64,000 nt of DNA from Thermoleptolyngbya sichuanensis A183. GTDB lineage: Bacteria > Cyanobacteriota > Cyanobacteriia > Elainellales > Elainellaceae. The notes beneath the pieces are model-generated. The model searched no databases and was not told the DNA's origin. It worked only from the letters and a program-made list of their open reading frames with translations. The stretch is from positions 248,001 through 312,000 of the forward strand of contig NZ_CP053661.1 in NCBI RefSeq assembly GCF_013177315.1, written 5' to 3'. This document shows positions 8,594-18,089 of this stretch, piece by piece (the stretch's first letter is position 1; each line of letters opens with the position of its first letter). The position numbers and the translations under genes are program-made.

Positions 8594-9985
8594 TTACTTA
8601 ACCCAGACAGTTTTGACGTTGACGAATTCCAGAATGCCTTCGCGGCCGAGTTCGCGGCCATAGCCAGAGCGCTTGATGCCACCAAAAGGCAGGCGCGGAT
8701 CCGATTTCACCATGCCGTTGAGGAAGACGCTGCCTGCTTCCAGTTCTGCGATGAGGCGATCGCCCTCTTCAGGAATTTGCGTCCAGGCGCTCGCACCCAG
8801 CCCAAAGGGGGTGCTGTTAGCAAGACGAATGGCAGCCTCCAGGTCGGGCACACGGAAGACCGTGGCGACGGGGCCAAAGATTTCTTCCTGGGCAATGGGG
8901 GCATCGGGCGGCACATCGACGATAATCGTCGGCGGGTAAAAATTGCCCTGGCTCAGTTTGGCATCAGCTTTGGTGGGCACGTCATCCGGGTCGCCGCCGA
9001 TCAGCACCCTGCCGCCCGCCTCGATGCAGGCTTCTACTTGGTGGTGAACTTCGTGCAAAATGGCAGGCGTGGCCAGCGGCCCAATCTGGGTTTCGGGCAA
9101 AAGCGGATTGCCAATTTTCAGGGCTTTGTATTTCTCGACTAAGGCATTGAGAAACGCATCGGCGATCGCCTCTTGTACGATAAAGCGCTTGGCCGCAATG
9201 CAGGACTGACCATTGTTAATCATGCGGGCCGTCACAGCAGTAGACACGGCTAAGTCTAGATCAGCGCTGGCCATGACGACGAACGGATCGCTGCCGCCCA
9301 GCTCCAGCACGGTTTTCTTGAGAGACTTCCCCGCAGTAGAGGCGAGGCTGGCTCCGGCGGGTTCGCTGCCCGTCAGCGTGGCGGCCTTGATGCGATCGTC
9401 CGCAACGATTTGCGCTACCTTATCCGCGCCAATCAGCAGCGTTTGAAAGGCCCCTTTGGGAAAACCGCCCCGTTCTAAAATGTCCTGAATTGCCAGGGCC
9501 GACTGGGGCACGTTGGAGGCATGTTTCAGCAGACCGACGTTGCCCGCCATCAGCGCCGGAGCCGCAAACCGAAACACCTGCCAGAAGGGAAAATTCCACG
9601 GCATCACCGCCAGCACAATCCCCAGCGGCTGATACATGACGTAGCTACGGCTGGCATCGGTTTCGATGGGCACGGGCGCGAGGAATTTCTCGGCGTTTTC
9701 GGCATAAAAGCGGCAGACCCAGGCGGATTTTTCCACTTCGGCAACCGACGGGCCGATGGGCTTGCCCATCTCCAGGGTCATTAATTTGCCAAATTCTGCT
9801 TTTTCCTGTTCTAGAATTTCGGCAGCGGCGTAGAGCCACTGGGCCCGCTGGGCCAAGGGGGTGTGGCGATAAGACTCGAACATGTGTTGGGCTGCGTCGA
9901 TGGCGCGGGCGATCGCCCCATCGGTCAGTGCGTCAAATGTTTGTAGCGTTTCGCCAGTCGCCGGGTTTACTGTAGCGATTCCCAT
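8594..9985 (-). CDS. gabD: NAD(P)-dependent succinate-semialdehyde dehydrogenase
   Basis: This is an aldehyde dehydrogenase superfamily protein of 463 residues. The cofactor-binding segment is [20 protein letters not shown], the general base Glu is in [12 protein letters not shown], and the catalytic Cys is in [25 protein letters not shown] is the usual C-terminal signature. I chose ATG 9985 because AGGAGG lies just upstream (9991-9999 region) and the family starts with [10 protein letters not shown]; the frame is open 33 codons further. With the downstream ThDP enzyme it would convert 2-oxoglutarate to succinate. It is divergent from the LysR gene. Confidence 0.9.
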   Translation of the reverse strand: MGIATVNPATGETLQTFDALTDGAIARAIDAAQHMFESYRHTPLAQRAQWLYAAAEILEQEKAEFGKLMTLEMGKPIGPSVAEVEKSAWVCRFYAENAEKFLAPVPIETDASRSYVMYQPLGIVLAVMPWNFPFWQVFRFAAPALMAGNVGLLKHASNVPQSALAIQDILERGGFPKGAFQTLLIGADKVAQIVADDRIKAATLTGSEPAGASLASTAGKSLKKTVLELGGSDPFVVMASADLDLAVSTAVTARMINNGQSCIAAKRFIVQEAIADAFLNALVEKYKALKIGNPLLPETQIGPLATPAILHEVHHQVEACIEAGGRVLIGGDPDDVPTKADAKLSQGNFYPPTIIVDVPPDAPIAQEEIFGPVATVFRVPDLEAAIRLANSTPFGLGASAWTQIPEEGDRLIAELEAGSVFLNGMVKSDPRLPFGGIKRSGYGRELGREGILEFVNVKTVWVK

Positions 9986-10439
9986 GACTAAACCTCCTTT
10001 CATTGCAAGGAGCGGACGCGCAAGCGCCTTAACCTTCTCAACTCTAACGTGCTGATTTTGCAAGGCTCGACGGAATTGTCTCAACTTGTTGCGATTTGGT
10101 GACAGGGCGATCGCCCCTTCCAGCCGCTTGCTCAGCGCCGAACCCTGCCCAGATCCCTAGCTCAACCGGGCTTCTTCCTTTCTAGTCTTCCAAGAAAAAT
10201 CGGCGGTAGACGCAGAACGTTGGAAATATTGACAAAGTGTGACGAATTTAACAATTTGAGCCGCGCCAGTCGATCGTTCTAGTCACAGCCTAAAGCCAGC
10301 GCAGAAATCCATAGAAAAAATGCTTTTCTTGGCAACCTTGTAATAGACTAGAGTCTATAAGAATTCGGAATGATCTTGTCCTATCGACGTATCCCTTCAT
10401 CTGCGCTCTTGACCGCGCTTTCTTTACGAGGAGGCTCTT
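9986..10439. promoter_or_regulatory. Divergent promoter region between SSADH and LysR genes
   Basis: This 454-base region separates the leftward SSADH/decarboxylase pair from the rightward LysR gene. It contains the palindrome TAGACT-AG-AGTCTA at 10344-10357, about 85 bases before the LysR start, and an AT-rich patch around 10225-10258. LysR regulators normally bind such shared regions and control the divergent operon and themselves. The role of this palindrome is not shown. Confidence 0.5.
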
Positions 10440-11366
10440 GTGATTCACGCGACGCTGCATCAGCTCAAGGTCTTTGAGGCAACGGCCCGGCACGGCAGCT
10501 TTACGCGGGCGGCGGAGGAGCTATTTCTGACCCAGCCCACCGTGTCCATGCAGGTAAAGCAGCTAACCAAGGCAATCGGCCTGCCCCTGTTCGAGCAAGT
10601 CGGCAAACGACTGTTTTTGACCGATGCAGGACGGGAGCTATTTTCCACCTGTCAGGAGATTTTTGGCAAGCTGGAACAGTTGGAAATGAGCATTGCCGAC
10701 CTGAAAGGCATGAAGCAGGGCCGGCTGCGGCTAGCGGTCATCACGACGGCAAAATACTTTCTGCCGCGCCTGCTCGGCCCCTTTTGCCAAAAATATCCCG
10801 GCGTCGATATTTCCCTCACGGTCACCAACCATGAACGTGTGATCGAGCGCCTGGGCAACAACCAGGACGACCTCTACGTGATGAGCCAGTTGCCGGAAAA
10901 TCTGGACATCGTGGCCCACCCGTTTTTGGATAACCCGCTGGTGGTGATTGGCCCCAAAACCCATCCCCTGGCAAAAGAAAAGAACATTTCCCTAGAGCGG
11001 CTGGCAGAAGAAACTTTCATTATGCGGGAGCCGGGATCGGGCACACGCCGCGCCTTTCAGAAGTTGCTGGATGACCACGACCTGTCGGTGCGGGTGCGGC
11101 TGGAATTGGGCAGCAATGAGGCCATTAAGCAGGCGATCGCCGGAGGGCTGGGGCTGGCAGTTCTGTCGTCGCACACCATCGCTCACGACGGCTCGATGGG
11201 CGAACTGATGGCCTTCGATGTCGAAGGTTTCCCAATTCCCCGCAAGTGGTACGTCGTCCACCTGTCGGGCAAGCAGCTTTCGGTCGTCGCCTCCACCTTC
11301 CTCGACTACCTGCAAGTCGCCGCCGCCCAAATGGAAGAAACAGGCGTAATTCCCACGCTAGTTTAG
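10440..11366 (+). CDS. LysR-family regulator, CmpR/RbcR (CbbR) type
   Basis: The N-terminal winged helix-turn-helix (TLHQLKVFEATARHGSFTRA ... LTQPTVSMQVKQLT) is followed by a helical linker and an effector-binding domain (RLRLAVITTAKYFLPRLLGP, NHPLA-like KTHPLAKEKN). The sequence closely resembles cyanobacterial CmpR/RbcR proteins, which control carbon-uptake or carbon-fixation genes in response to metabolites. The start is GTG 10440 with a strong ACGAGGAGG site 6-8 bases upstream. It diverges from the SSADH/2-oxoglutarate decarboxylase pair, so it may control that shunt (inference). Its 3' end is partly repeated just downstream. Confidence 0.9.
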   Translation: MIHATLHQLKVFEATARHGSFTRAAEELFLTQPTVSMQVKQLTKAIGLPLFEQVGKRLFLTDAGRELFSTCQEIFGKLEQLEMSIADLKGMKQGRLRLAVITTAKYFLPRLLGPFCQKYPGVDISLTVTNHERVIERLGNNQDDLYVMSQLPENLDIVAHPFLDNPLVVIGPKTHPLAKEKNISLERLAEETFIMREPGSGTRRAFQKLLDDHDLSVRVRLELGSNEAIKQAIAGGLGLAVLSSHTIAHDGSMGELMAFDVEGFPIPRKWYVVHLSGKQLSVVASTFLDYLQVAAAQMEETGVIPTLV

Positions 11367-11459
11367 GCTTCCTGCACCTGCCGTTTAGCCTCATCAGCCT
11401 CTCTGCGAACTGGATAAACGGCGTAGTTTTCACGCTAGTTTAGGCTTCTTGCACCTGCC
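11342..11459. repeat. 77-bp tandem duplication of the LysR gene 3' end
   Basis: About 40 bases covering the final codons and stop of the LysR gene (11342-11382) recur at 11419-11459 with a few mismatches; both copies contain CACGCTAGTTTAGGCTTC. The offset is 77 bases. The downstream copy is outside the gene. Confidence 0.8.
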
Positions 11460-11641
11460 CAGTTTCCAAGCATCAGCCTTCTTAAGCAGCGGGTCAACCT
11501 GCAAACTTGCCCAGCCCCAAACCCAATCCAGGGTCTAAATCCAAAATCTAAAATCCAAAATCTAAAATCCCCACCCCAAAATCCCACGCAACGCCCACCC
11601 CGGATTAAAATCAAGCTTGCTCTTCATCTCCCCTGGTGCGT

Positions 11642-12505
11642 ATGGCGGACATTTTGGATGGCAAGGCGCTGGCTCAAACACTTCAGACAGACCTGGCGCA
11701 GCAAATCGCAAAGATCAAAGCGGCAGGAGGGCGATCGCCCGGTCTAGCCGTCCTCATGGTGGGCGACAACCCCGCCAGCGCCGCCTACGTCCGCAACAAA
11801 GAACGCGCCTGCGAGAAACTGGGCATGGTGTCCTTGGGCAAGCATTTTCCCGCCAATACGACTCAAGCAGAACTGTCGCAGGTCATCGACGAACTCAACC
11901 ACGATGATCGCGTAGACGGCATACTGGTGCAGCTTCCTCTGCCCGATCACCTGGATTCCGTCGCCCTGCTCAACCAAATTCACCCCGACAAAGATGCCGA
12001 CGGGCTGCACCCCATGAACTTGGGTCGCTTGGTGCGCGGCGAAGTGGGGCTACAAAGCTGCACCCCCGCAGGCGTGATGAAGCTGCTGGAGGAATATCAC
12101 ATCGACCCCAGGGGCAAACATGCTGTCGTCATCGGGCGCAGCATCCTGGTCGGCAAGCCCCTCGGCCTGATGCTGCTAGCCCAAGATGCCACCGTCACGA
12201 TGGCCCATTCCCGCACCCCCGACCTGCCTGCTGTTGCCCGCTCTGCCGATATCCTGGTCGCCGCCGTGGGCCGCCCCAACCTGATCACTGCCGATATGGT
12301 GAAGCCCGGAGCCGTTGTGATTGATGTGGGCATCAACCGCATCACCGACGACGGCGGCGGCCGTTTGGTGGGCGACGTAGACTTTGCATCGGTCAAAGAC
12401 GTGGCCTCCTGGATCACGCCCGTCCCCGGCGGCGTTGGGCCGATGACCGTAACGATGCTGATGGCAAATACGGTGTGGAGTTATTTAAGGAGAGTGGCGG
12501 GGTGA
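11642..12505 (+). CDS. folD: Methylenetetrahydrofolate dehydrogenase/cyclohydrolase
   Basis: This bifunctional one-carbon enzyme oxidises 5,10-methylene-THF and hydrolyses the product to 10-formyl-THF. Typical features are the start [12 protein letters not shown], the catalytic-Lys region [32 protein letters not shown], the NADP site [17 protein letters not shown] and the ending [20 protein letters not shown] use ATG 11642, which gives the usual N-terminus; an in-frame GTG two codons upstream is possible. Length of about 287 residues is normal. crtE follows after a pyrimidine-rich gap of 258 bases. Confidence 0.96.
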   Translation: MADILDGKALAQTLQTDLAQQIAKIKAAGGRSPGLAVLMVGDNPASAAYVRNKERACEKLGMVSLGKHFPANTTQAELSQVIDELNHDDRVDGILVQLPLPDHLDSVALLNQIHPDKDADGLHPMNLGRLVRGEVGLQSCTPAGVMKLLEEYHIDPRGKHAVVIGRSILVGKPLGLMLLAQDATVTMAHSRTPDLPAVARSADILVAAVGRPNLITADMVKPGAVVIDVGINRITDDGGGRLVGDVDFASVKDVASWITPVPGGVGPMTVTMLMANTVWSYLRRVAG

Positions 12506-12763
12506 CGGACGGAAAAAACGAAAAACGGAACTTCTTCGTTCTTCGTTCTTCTCTCTTCGTTCTTCTCTTTTCCCTTACACCAACACTCCATCACCCCTAT
12601 CCCCTGACCCCTGACCCCTAATCCTTGGCCCCTAATCTGTACATTCCGACCCTCATCCGGGGTACATTGGATTGCGTCTAGATTAATGTGCTAGATCCGT
12701 TCAGTTGGCCGAAGATTGGCCAATTTATCACCCTGACTGAGGGCAGAATTCCAGGAAATTGGC

Positions 12764-13663
12764 ATGGTGGCGACTCAAGTTTTTGATTTATCGGGTTATT
12801 TGGCAGAACGACAGGCGATCGTAGAAGCGGCGCTGGATCAATCCCTTCCGGTGGTCTATCCCGAAACGATCTACGAGTCGATGCGCTATTCCCTGATGGC
12901 GGGGGGCAAGCGGCTGCGGCCGATTTTGTGCCTGGCGACTTGCGAGATGTTGGGCGGCACGGTAGAAATGGCGCTGCCGACGGCCTGTGCGCTAGAGATG
13001 ATTCATACCATGTCGCTGATTCACGATGATCTGCCTGCGATGGACAACGACGACTATCGCCGGGGCAAACTCACGAATCATAAGGTTTACGGCGAGGACA
13101 TCGCGATTCTGGCGGGCGATGGCCTTTTGACCTATGCATTTGAATACATTGCTGCAAGAACGACGGGCGTGCCGAGCGATCGCACGCTTCAGGTGATTGT
13201 CCACCTCAGTCGGGCAGTCGGCGCGGCGGGTCTGGTGGGCGGACAGGTTGTAGATCTGGAGTCGGAAGGGAAGCCGGACGTGACCCTGGAAACGCTGACC
13301 TGGATTCATCGCCACAAGACCGGGGCGCTGCTAGAAGCATCGGTCGTCTGTGGGGCGATCCTGGCAGGCGCTTCGGCAGAAGATCAGCAGCGGCTATCTA
13401 GATATTCGCAAGATATTGGGCTGGCGTTCCAGATTGTGGATGACGTGCTGGATTTGACCGCTACGCCGGAGGAATTGGGGAAATCTGTTGGCAAAGACCT
13501 ACAGGCTCAAAAGGCAACTTATCCCAGTTTTTGGGACATTGAAGAATCGAAGCGGCAGGCGGCGCAACTGATCGCCAGCGCCAAGGCAGAACTGTCTCCC
13601 TATGGCACTCGTGCCCAGCCGCTTTTGGCGATCGCCGACTATATCACTGCCCGAACGCACTAG
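12764..13663 (+). CDS. crtE: Geranylgeranyl diphosphate synthase
   Basis: This trans-isoprenyl diphosphate synthase makes the C20 precursor of carotenoids, phytol and quinone tails. The first aspartate-rich motif is in [17 protein letters not shown] and the second in [20 protein letters not shown], with the GGKRLRP substrate site near residue 47. The 299-residue length and the small-residue context before the first DDxx(xx)D match the cyanobacterial/plant-type enzyme. It is followed after 13 bases by the DUF212 gene, so the two are probably one transcript. Confidence 0.95.
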   Translation: MVATQVFDLSGYLAERQAIVEAALDQSLPVVYPETIYESMRYSLMAGGKRLRPILCLATCEMLGGTVEMALPTACALEMIHTMSLIHDDLPAMDNDDYRRGKLTNHKVYGEDIAILAGDGLLTYAFEYIAARTTGVPSDRTLQVIVHLSRAVGAAGLVGGQVVDLESEGKPDVTLETLTWIHRHKTGALLEASVVCGAILAGASAEDQQRLSRYSQDIGLAFQIVDDVLDLTATPEELGKSVGKDLQAQKATYPSFWDIEESKRQAAQLIASAKAELSPYGTRAQPLLAIADYITARTH

Positions 13664-13676
13664 GGGGAGCAACCTC

Positions 13677-14129
13677 ATGCAGGATTTTGGTCAGGTCTTT
13701 CAAAACGTCGTGCTGTGGGTTGCAGTAGCGGCCTGCCTCATTGCCCAAGTGCTGAAGCTAATCGTGGAACTGGCCCGTAACGGCAAGGTCAGCTTTCGCA
13801 CGGTTGTCAACACGGGCGGAATGCCCAGCGCCCATTCTGCATTCGTCACGGCGCTCGCCTGTGGCGTGGGGCAATCTTCCGGCTGGGAGAGTCCTGAGTT
13901 TGCGGTGGCGGTGGTGTTTGCCATTATCGTTATGTACGACGCGGCAGGGGTGCGGCAGGCGGCAGGCAAGCAGGCCCGCGTGCTGAACAAAATCGTGGGC
14001 GAGTTTTTTGAAGATGCCGAATTTCACGAAGAGCGGCTCAAGGAACTGCTCGGACACACGCCCGTTCAGGTGATTGCGGGCTGTGCCCTGGGCGTTGTGG
14101 TCTCCTGGCTGGCGGCAAAAGCCTATTGA
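13677..14129 (+). CDS. Divergent PAP2 (DUF212/YuiD-like) membrane protein
   Basis: This is a small membrane protein of the divergent PAP2 family. Hydrophobic spans are VVLWVAVAACLIAQVLKLIV near the N-terminus, FAVAVVFAIIVMYDAAGVRQ in the middle and VIAGCALGVVVSWLAA at the end. The phosphatase-like signature GGMPSAHSAFVTAL (PSAH) is present. ATG 13677 has a GGGGGAG site 6-7 bases upstream; the longer open frame overlaps crtE and is not preferred. It probably acts on a lipid or isoprenoid phosphate, which fits its place behind crtE, but the substrate is unproven. Confidence 0.88.
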   Translation: MQDFGQVFQNVVLWVAVAACLIAQVLKLIVELARNGKVSFRTVVNTGGMPSAHSAFVTALACGVGQSSGWESPEFAVAVVFAIIVMYDAAGVRQAAGKQARVLNKIVGEFFEDAEFHEERLKELLGHTPVQVIAGCALGVVVSWLAAKAY

Positions 14130-14231
14130 ATCCTGCTGATTCTTGATTTTGGATCTGCGATTTTGGATTCTGGATTTGCGATTTTGGACTGCCTGTCAAG
14201 TATTTGCAGGGTTTCCAGCAATTGCATTTAC

Positions 14232-14366
14232 AGCGCCACTAAATTTGTAGTGCCAATAATTTGTAGTGCCACTAAAGCGCCACTAAAGCACCACTAACTC
14301 ATAGCGCTACTAACTTGTAGCGCCCCTAATCGTAACTCCACTAACTGATAACGCCTAACGCTACTG
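14232..14366. repeat. Degenerate short tandem repeats (GCGCCACTAA type)
   Basis: A run of imperfect units of the form (T)AGCGCCACTAAxTTG fills the gap between two convergent genes. Units vary in length and sequence (for example AGTGCCACTAAAGCGCC). No gene is seen. It is preceded by GATTTTGGATT-type short repeats at 14140-14190, which also occur near 3950, 22310, 30165, 32100 and 55530. Confidence 0.65.
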
Positions 14367-14379
14367 AAGAGAGTTGAGG

Positions 14380-15030
14380 CTATCCGCCGACCGGCCGGAG
14401 TCCTGCAATTTGGCGACCATCGACAATCAGGGTGACAAAGCCGCGATCGCTCAAGTCTCGTAGCAATCCAGCGGCGATCGCCCAGTCGTTGGTGCTGGTT
14501 ACCAGCAGATGCGGGCGCTGGTCGTAGGTGACAACCGTGACGCGGCGACCCGTGACCTGCTGCACCTGATCCAGCAAATCCAGGCGATTGTAATGATTCA
14601 CCAGCACGGCGTAGCTGATGGGGCCTGGCTGCGGCGTGGGGTTGGGCGCAGTGGCCACGGTGGTAAAGGCACGATAGCCAAACGCTCGATTCAGGTAATC
14701 CGCCCAGTCGCGGGCCAGAGCAGGCGTAGCAAAGCCGCCAATGCGGGTGACGTTTAGCCCCAAATAATCGCAAACCGTCAGGCTGGCGTTGCGTGGCACG
14801 ACAGACCGCAGTTGCTCCAGCGTGTTGGGGGTCTGATTTAGCACCATCACCAGCGTTTCGCTAGACTGGGGCGGCAGGCAGGCGGGCAGTCCTTGGGCGA
14901 TTCGCGAAGCAATCCCTATGGGAATCGCCCCCGACGGCACTAGACGAGCCTGCGCCCAAGCCCCCGCACTGGCATTGCCCAAAATTGCTAAACTGCATAG
15001 CGCCACCGTTCCCCAGCCCCAATCCCGCAT
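14380..15030 (-). CDS. Exported protein of unknown function, SPOR-like organisation
   Basis: I do not recognise a named family. The N-terminus is a signal peptide (VALCSLAILGNASAGAWA, cleavage likely after AWA). The mature part has features reminiscent of cyanobacterial SPOR-like secreted proteins: GGFATPALARDWADYLNRAFGY and SYAVLVNHYNRLDLLDQVQQ. The peptide AIPIGIASRIA just after the signal sequence is encoded by a 32-bp mobile palindrome (14897-14928), so it was probably acquired late. The gene is convergent with the DUF212 gene and divergent from the GST gene. Confidence 0.75.
   Translation of the reverse strand: MRDWGWGTVALCSLAILGNASAGAWAQARLVPSGAIPIGIASRIAQGLPACLPPQSSETLVMVLNQTPNTLEQLRSVVPRNASLTVCDYLGLNVTRIGGFATPALARDWADYLNRAFGYRAFTTVATAPNPTPQPGPISYAVLVNHYNRLDLLDQVQQVTGRRVTVVTYDQRPHLLVTSTNDWAIAAGLLRDLSDRGFVTLIVDGRQIAGLRPVGG
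14897..14928. repeat. 32-bp palindromic element within a gene (copy a)
   Basis: This element runs GCGATTCGCGAAGC through to GGGAATCGC. It is the reverse complement, with one mismatch, of the copy at 43907-43938, and close to those at 47727-47758 and 48829-48860. It is translated on the minus strand as AIPIGIASRIA. Confidence 0.9.
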
Positions 15031-15166
15031 AACCCGCTCAATCCTTACGCTGCAACGCTAATCTACTACAGCAGCATAGCCCGCTCCAACCGGATTTTTT
15101 TAAACTAAGCCTGCTTCATTGCCTGCTTTATCTCCGTGCAGATAAATCTTTTTCTCCCGTTTGCCC

Positions 15167-15814
15167 ATGCTTCCCCTCACGCTCATCATCGGCAACAAAA
15201 ACTACTCCTCTTGGTCTTTGCGGCCGTGGCTGGCGATGCACCAAATGGCCGTGCCCTTTACCGAAATTCGGCTACCGCTAGATACGCCAGAGTTTCACGC
15301 GCAGATCGAGCGCTACTCGCCATCGCGGCGGGTTCCTGCGCTGCGGCAGGGCGATTGGGTCATTTGGGAATCGCTGGCGATTTGTGAGTATGTTGCAGAA
15401 CTGTTTCCCGATCGCCCTTGGTATCCCGCCGATCCTCAGGTGAGGGCGATCGCCCGCGCAGTGAGCCACGAAATGCACGCTGGCTTTGCCAAACTGCGGA
15501 CTCATATGCCGATGGACGTGCGATCGCGCTATCCAGGCAAAGGCCGCGCTCCAGGCGTGCAGGCTGATATCGACCGCATCACATCCCTGTGGCGCGAATG
15601 CCGCAGCACCTACGGCAGCGGGGGTGAGTTTCCGTTTGGTGGCTTCGGCATTGCCGATGCAATGTATGCCCCGGTAGTATCGCGCTTTGTCACCTATGGA
15701 GTGGCGCTTGACCCGGTATGCCAAGCCTATGCCGATGCCGTGTGGGCGCTGCCGAGTATGCAGGCATGGATTACAGACGCTCAACAAGAAACAGAAGTCC
15801 TGACTCACCCATAA
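15167..15814 (+). CDS. Glutathione S-transferase family protein
   Basis: This is a soluble GST with an N-terminal thioredoxin-like domain (LIIGNKNYSSWSLRPWLAMH, with the conserved Ser-rich glutathione site and Pro in RRVPALRQGD, then WESLAICEYVAE) and an all-helical C-terminal domain ending in MQAWITDAQQET. About 215 residues is typical. The start chosen is ATG 15167; a TTG two codons upstream is in frame. GSTs conjugate or reduce with glutathione in detoxification; the substrate cannot be read. Confidence 0.92.
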   Translation: MLPLTLIIGNKNYSSWSLRPWLAMHQMAVPFTEIRLPLDTPEFHAQIERYSPSRRVPALRQGDWVIWESLAICEYVAELFPDRPWYPADPQVRAIARAVSHEMHAGFAKLRTHMPMDVRSRYPGKGRAPGVQADIDRITSLWRECRSTYGSGGEFPFGGFGIADAMYAPVVSRFVTYGVALDPVCQAYADAVWALPSMQAWITDAQQETEVLTHP

Positions 15815-16067
15815 GCAGCACGCAACAGAGATGACTCCTTCGCTAGGATGAGGCAGTGTAGAACCCCAGACAGGGCGTTTCATCTCCAGGGCGGACTAAA
15901 ATCATAAGCAAATCTGATATTCTTCAGGGATTCTTCGATTGACGACTTATAATTTTGACTGTTACTGTAAAGAAAAAGTTAAAGAAAACATAGACTCCTT
16001 CATACTTATGGTTGCCCAACGGGTCACCCGATCTGGGCGCTTGACCTCCATTCAAGGACTCTTCGCA

Positions 16068-16805
16068 ATGCGATCGCTCTCCGGACTCACCCTCTTCTGC
16101 GACTTTGACGGCCCCATCATCGACGTTTCCGACCGCTACTACGAAACGTATCTCCTGGGTCTGTCAGATGTGCAAACCCTGTATCAAACTCGCGGCATTA
16201 CGGTGCCTGTGCATCGCCTCAGCAAGGCCCAGTTCTGGGACATGAAGCAAAACCGCGTGCCCGATGTAGAAATTGCCCTGCGATCGGGGCTGTGGGGCGA
16301 CCAGATCGAGGTGTTCCTCAAGCGCGTGGTGGAAATTGTGAACCGTCCCGACCTGCTGCAAAAAGACACCCTCCAGCCAGGGGCGCGGTGGGCACTGTCG
16401 CTGCTGCGGGCACAGGGGGCGCGGCTGGTGTTGGTGACGCTGCGCTGCCGCGACCAGGCAACGCAAGTTTTGAAAAGCCACGGCCTGCTTGACCTGTTCA
16501 ACGGCATTTGGGGAATGCAGGATACGGGCGCGGCCTACGCAAACCAGGCAGAACACAAGACGGGGCTATTGGCAGAGGCGATCGCCACGATGGGCAGCGG
16601 CTCCACGGCTTGGATGGTGGGCGACACCGAAGCAGACGTGATCGCCGGACAAGCTGCGGGCATTGCCACAATCGCCCTCACCTGCGGCATTCGCAGTCAG
16701 TCCTACCTGAAAAAGTTTGAACCCACCCGTCTGCACAGCGACCTGCTTTCTGCGGTTCACTACCTGGTCTATCAGAGCGAAAACTGCTCGATGTCGGTCG
16801 CCTAG
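16068..16805 (+). CDS. HAD-superfamily hydrolase
   Basis: This is a haloacid dehalogenase-like phosphatase. Motif I, with the nucleophile Asp, is LFCDFDGPIID about 10 residues from the chosen start; motif II is in VLVTLRC, and motifs III/IV are in HKTG and MVGDTEADVIAGQAAGIATI. The insertion between motifs I and II suggests a cap domain. ATG 16068 puts motif I at its usual place and has AAGGA upstream; the frame is open back to 15939 with ATG 16008 as an alternative. The substrate is unknown. Confidence 0.85.
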   Translation: MRSLSGLTLFCDFDGPIIDVSDRYYETYLLGLSDVQTLYQTRGITVPVHRLSKAQFWDMKQNRVPDVEIALRSGLWGDQIEVFLKRVVEIVNRPDLLQKDTLQPGARWALSLLRAQGARLVLVTLRCRDQATQVLKSHGLLDLFNGIWGMQDTGAAYANQAEHKTGLLAEAIATMGSGSTAWMVGDTEADVIAGQAAGIATIALTCGIRSQSYLKKFEPTRLHSDLLSAVHYLVYQSENCSMSVA

Positions 16806-16954
16806 AGCATTGGAGCAGACCTTCGCGGGCAGTCCTTCATGGGCCTTCACGGGTAGTTCCTCACGGGCGATCCCTCCACAGGGAACTTCAGGCACAGCAT
16901 TGGGGCAGAATTTCGCTAGGATCGACTTGGCTGCGTATCTTTACCTAACGAACC

Positions 16955-17449
16955 ATGTCTCTCGACAATCTGCGCGATCTCTACCAGCAGGTCATCCTGG
17001 AGCGCTACAAAAAGCCACGCTATAAGGGCAAAACCGACCCTATTGACCGCTACCAGAAGGGGCACAATCCGTCTTGCGGCGATACGATCGAACTCACGCT
17101 CCACCTAGAGGACGATCCGCAGGGTGATCCTTCGGTGAAGCGCATTTCAGACGTGAAATTTGAAGGGGAAGGCTGCGCGATTTCCATGGCCTCGGCCGAT
17201 CTGATGGCCGAAGCACTGCGCGGCAAGACCACAGACGAAGCGCTGGAGATGGTGCAAAAGTTTCAAGCCATGATGCGCGGCGAGGCCGAGTTTCCCGCCG
17301 ATCTCCGCAAGCTCAACGTCATGCAGGGCGTTGCCCAATTTCCCGTGCGGATCAAGTGCGCGAACCTCTCCTGGCATACGCTAAAAGCCGCACTGGAAGC
17401 CGCTCAGAGCGAACAGCCCGAATTTGTCAGCAACGAGGCCGAGGGCTAA
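16955..17449 (+). CDS. sufU: SufU-type iron-sulfur cluster scaffold / zinc-dependent sulfur acceptor
   Basis: SufU/IscU fold proteins accept sulfur from cysteine desulfurase during Fe-S assembly. The three expected cysteines are visible: NPSCGDTI, EGEGCAISMASADL and RIKCANLSWHTL. The extra loop between the second and third cysteines (about 20 residues, with MMRGEAEFPADL) is the SufU hallmark relative to IscU. The length of 164 residues and the start LDNLRDLYQQVILERYKKPR are typical. The short gap before it contains degenerate CTTCACGGG repeats. Confidence 0.94.
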   Translation: MSLDNLRDLYQQVILERYKKPRYKGKTDPIDRYQKGHNPSCGDTIELTLHLEDDPQGDPSVKRISDVKFEGEGCAISMASADLMAEALRGKTTDEALEMVQKFQAMMRGEAEFPADLRKLNVMQGVAQFPVRIKCANLSWHTLKAALEAAQSEQPEFVSNEAEG

Positions 17450-17499
17450 GGGAACTGAGGAAGGCACGGCTAATCTTCTAGCGGGCGATCGCCCGCTGG

Positions 17500-17940
17500 G
17501 TGAAGCTGCAAAAGTTTAAGCAAGCCCAGTGGCAGCATAAGCTCGACCACTACTTCTTGCAGTGCAAAACGCAGCTTGATCAGGTGATTTACTCGCTGAT
17601 TCGGACTCAGGATGCCGACCTGACCAACGAGCTATATTTTCGTCTGCTAGAAGGTGAGCAGTCTTTCGCAGAACTGGCCGCGCAATATTCCCAGGGACCG
17701 GAGGCGGCAAAAGGCGGGCTGGTTGGCCCGGTAGAAATCGGCGCTTATTATCCCAGCTTTGCCCATGTCTTGACGACCCACGCACCGGGCGACCTGCTTA
17801 CGCCGCTGCCGTTAGAAGATTGCGTGGTGATCATTCGCATCGAGCAAAAGATTCCCGCCCGATTTGACGAAGCGACGCAGCAGCGCCTGCTGGATGAACT
17901 GTTTGCTGCGTGGATGGATGCAGAACTGCGGGCCAGCTAG
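17500..17940 (+). pseudogene. Parvulin-type peptidylprolyl isomerase, probably missing its 5' part
   Basis: The visible part covers the PPIase domain: IRTQDADLTNELYFRLLEGE, SFAELAAQYSQGPEAAKGG, LVGPVEIGAYYPSFAHVL and a C-terminal helical tail. From memory, cyanobacterial relatives are about 250 residues and carry a SurA-like N-terminal helical domain of about 100 residues before the LKxxKFKQAxWxxKL segment, which is where this frame begins. The frame is closed upstream by TAG 17479-17481, next to a GCGGGCGATCGCCCGC palindrome. The GTG start has no good ribosome site. It could be a real short parvulin, but truncation is more likely. Confidence 0.65.
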
Positions 17941-18089
17941 ATACTCTACCGGATCGCCCTGGGAGCGCTTTTGGAACGGAATGGGAGCGCCTGCTTCGAT
18001 AGCTTAGAAACAGAGCAGGGGAGATACCCGACTCAACTCAAACTTAAGTAAGCCACACCATATCTTATCACCTTATCAAAGGAAGCGCC

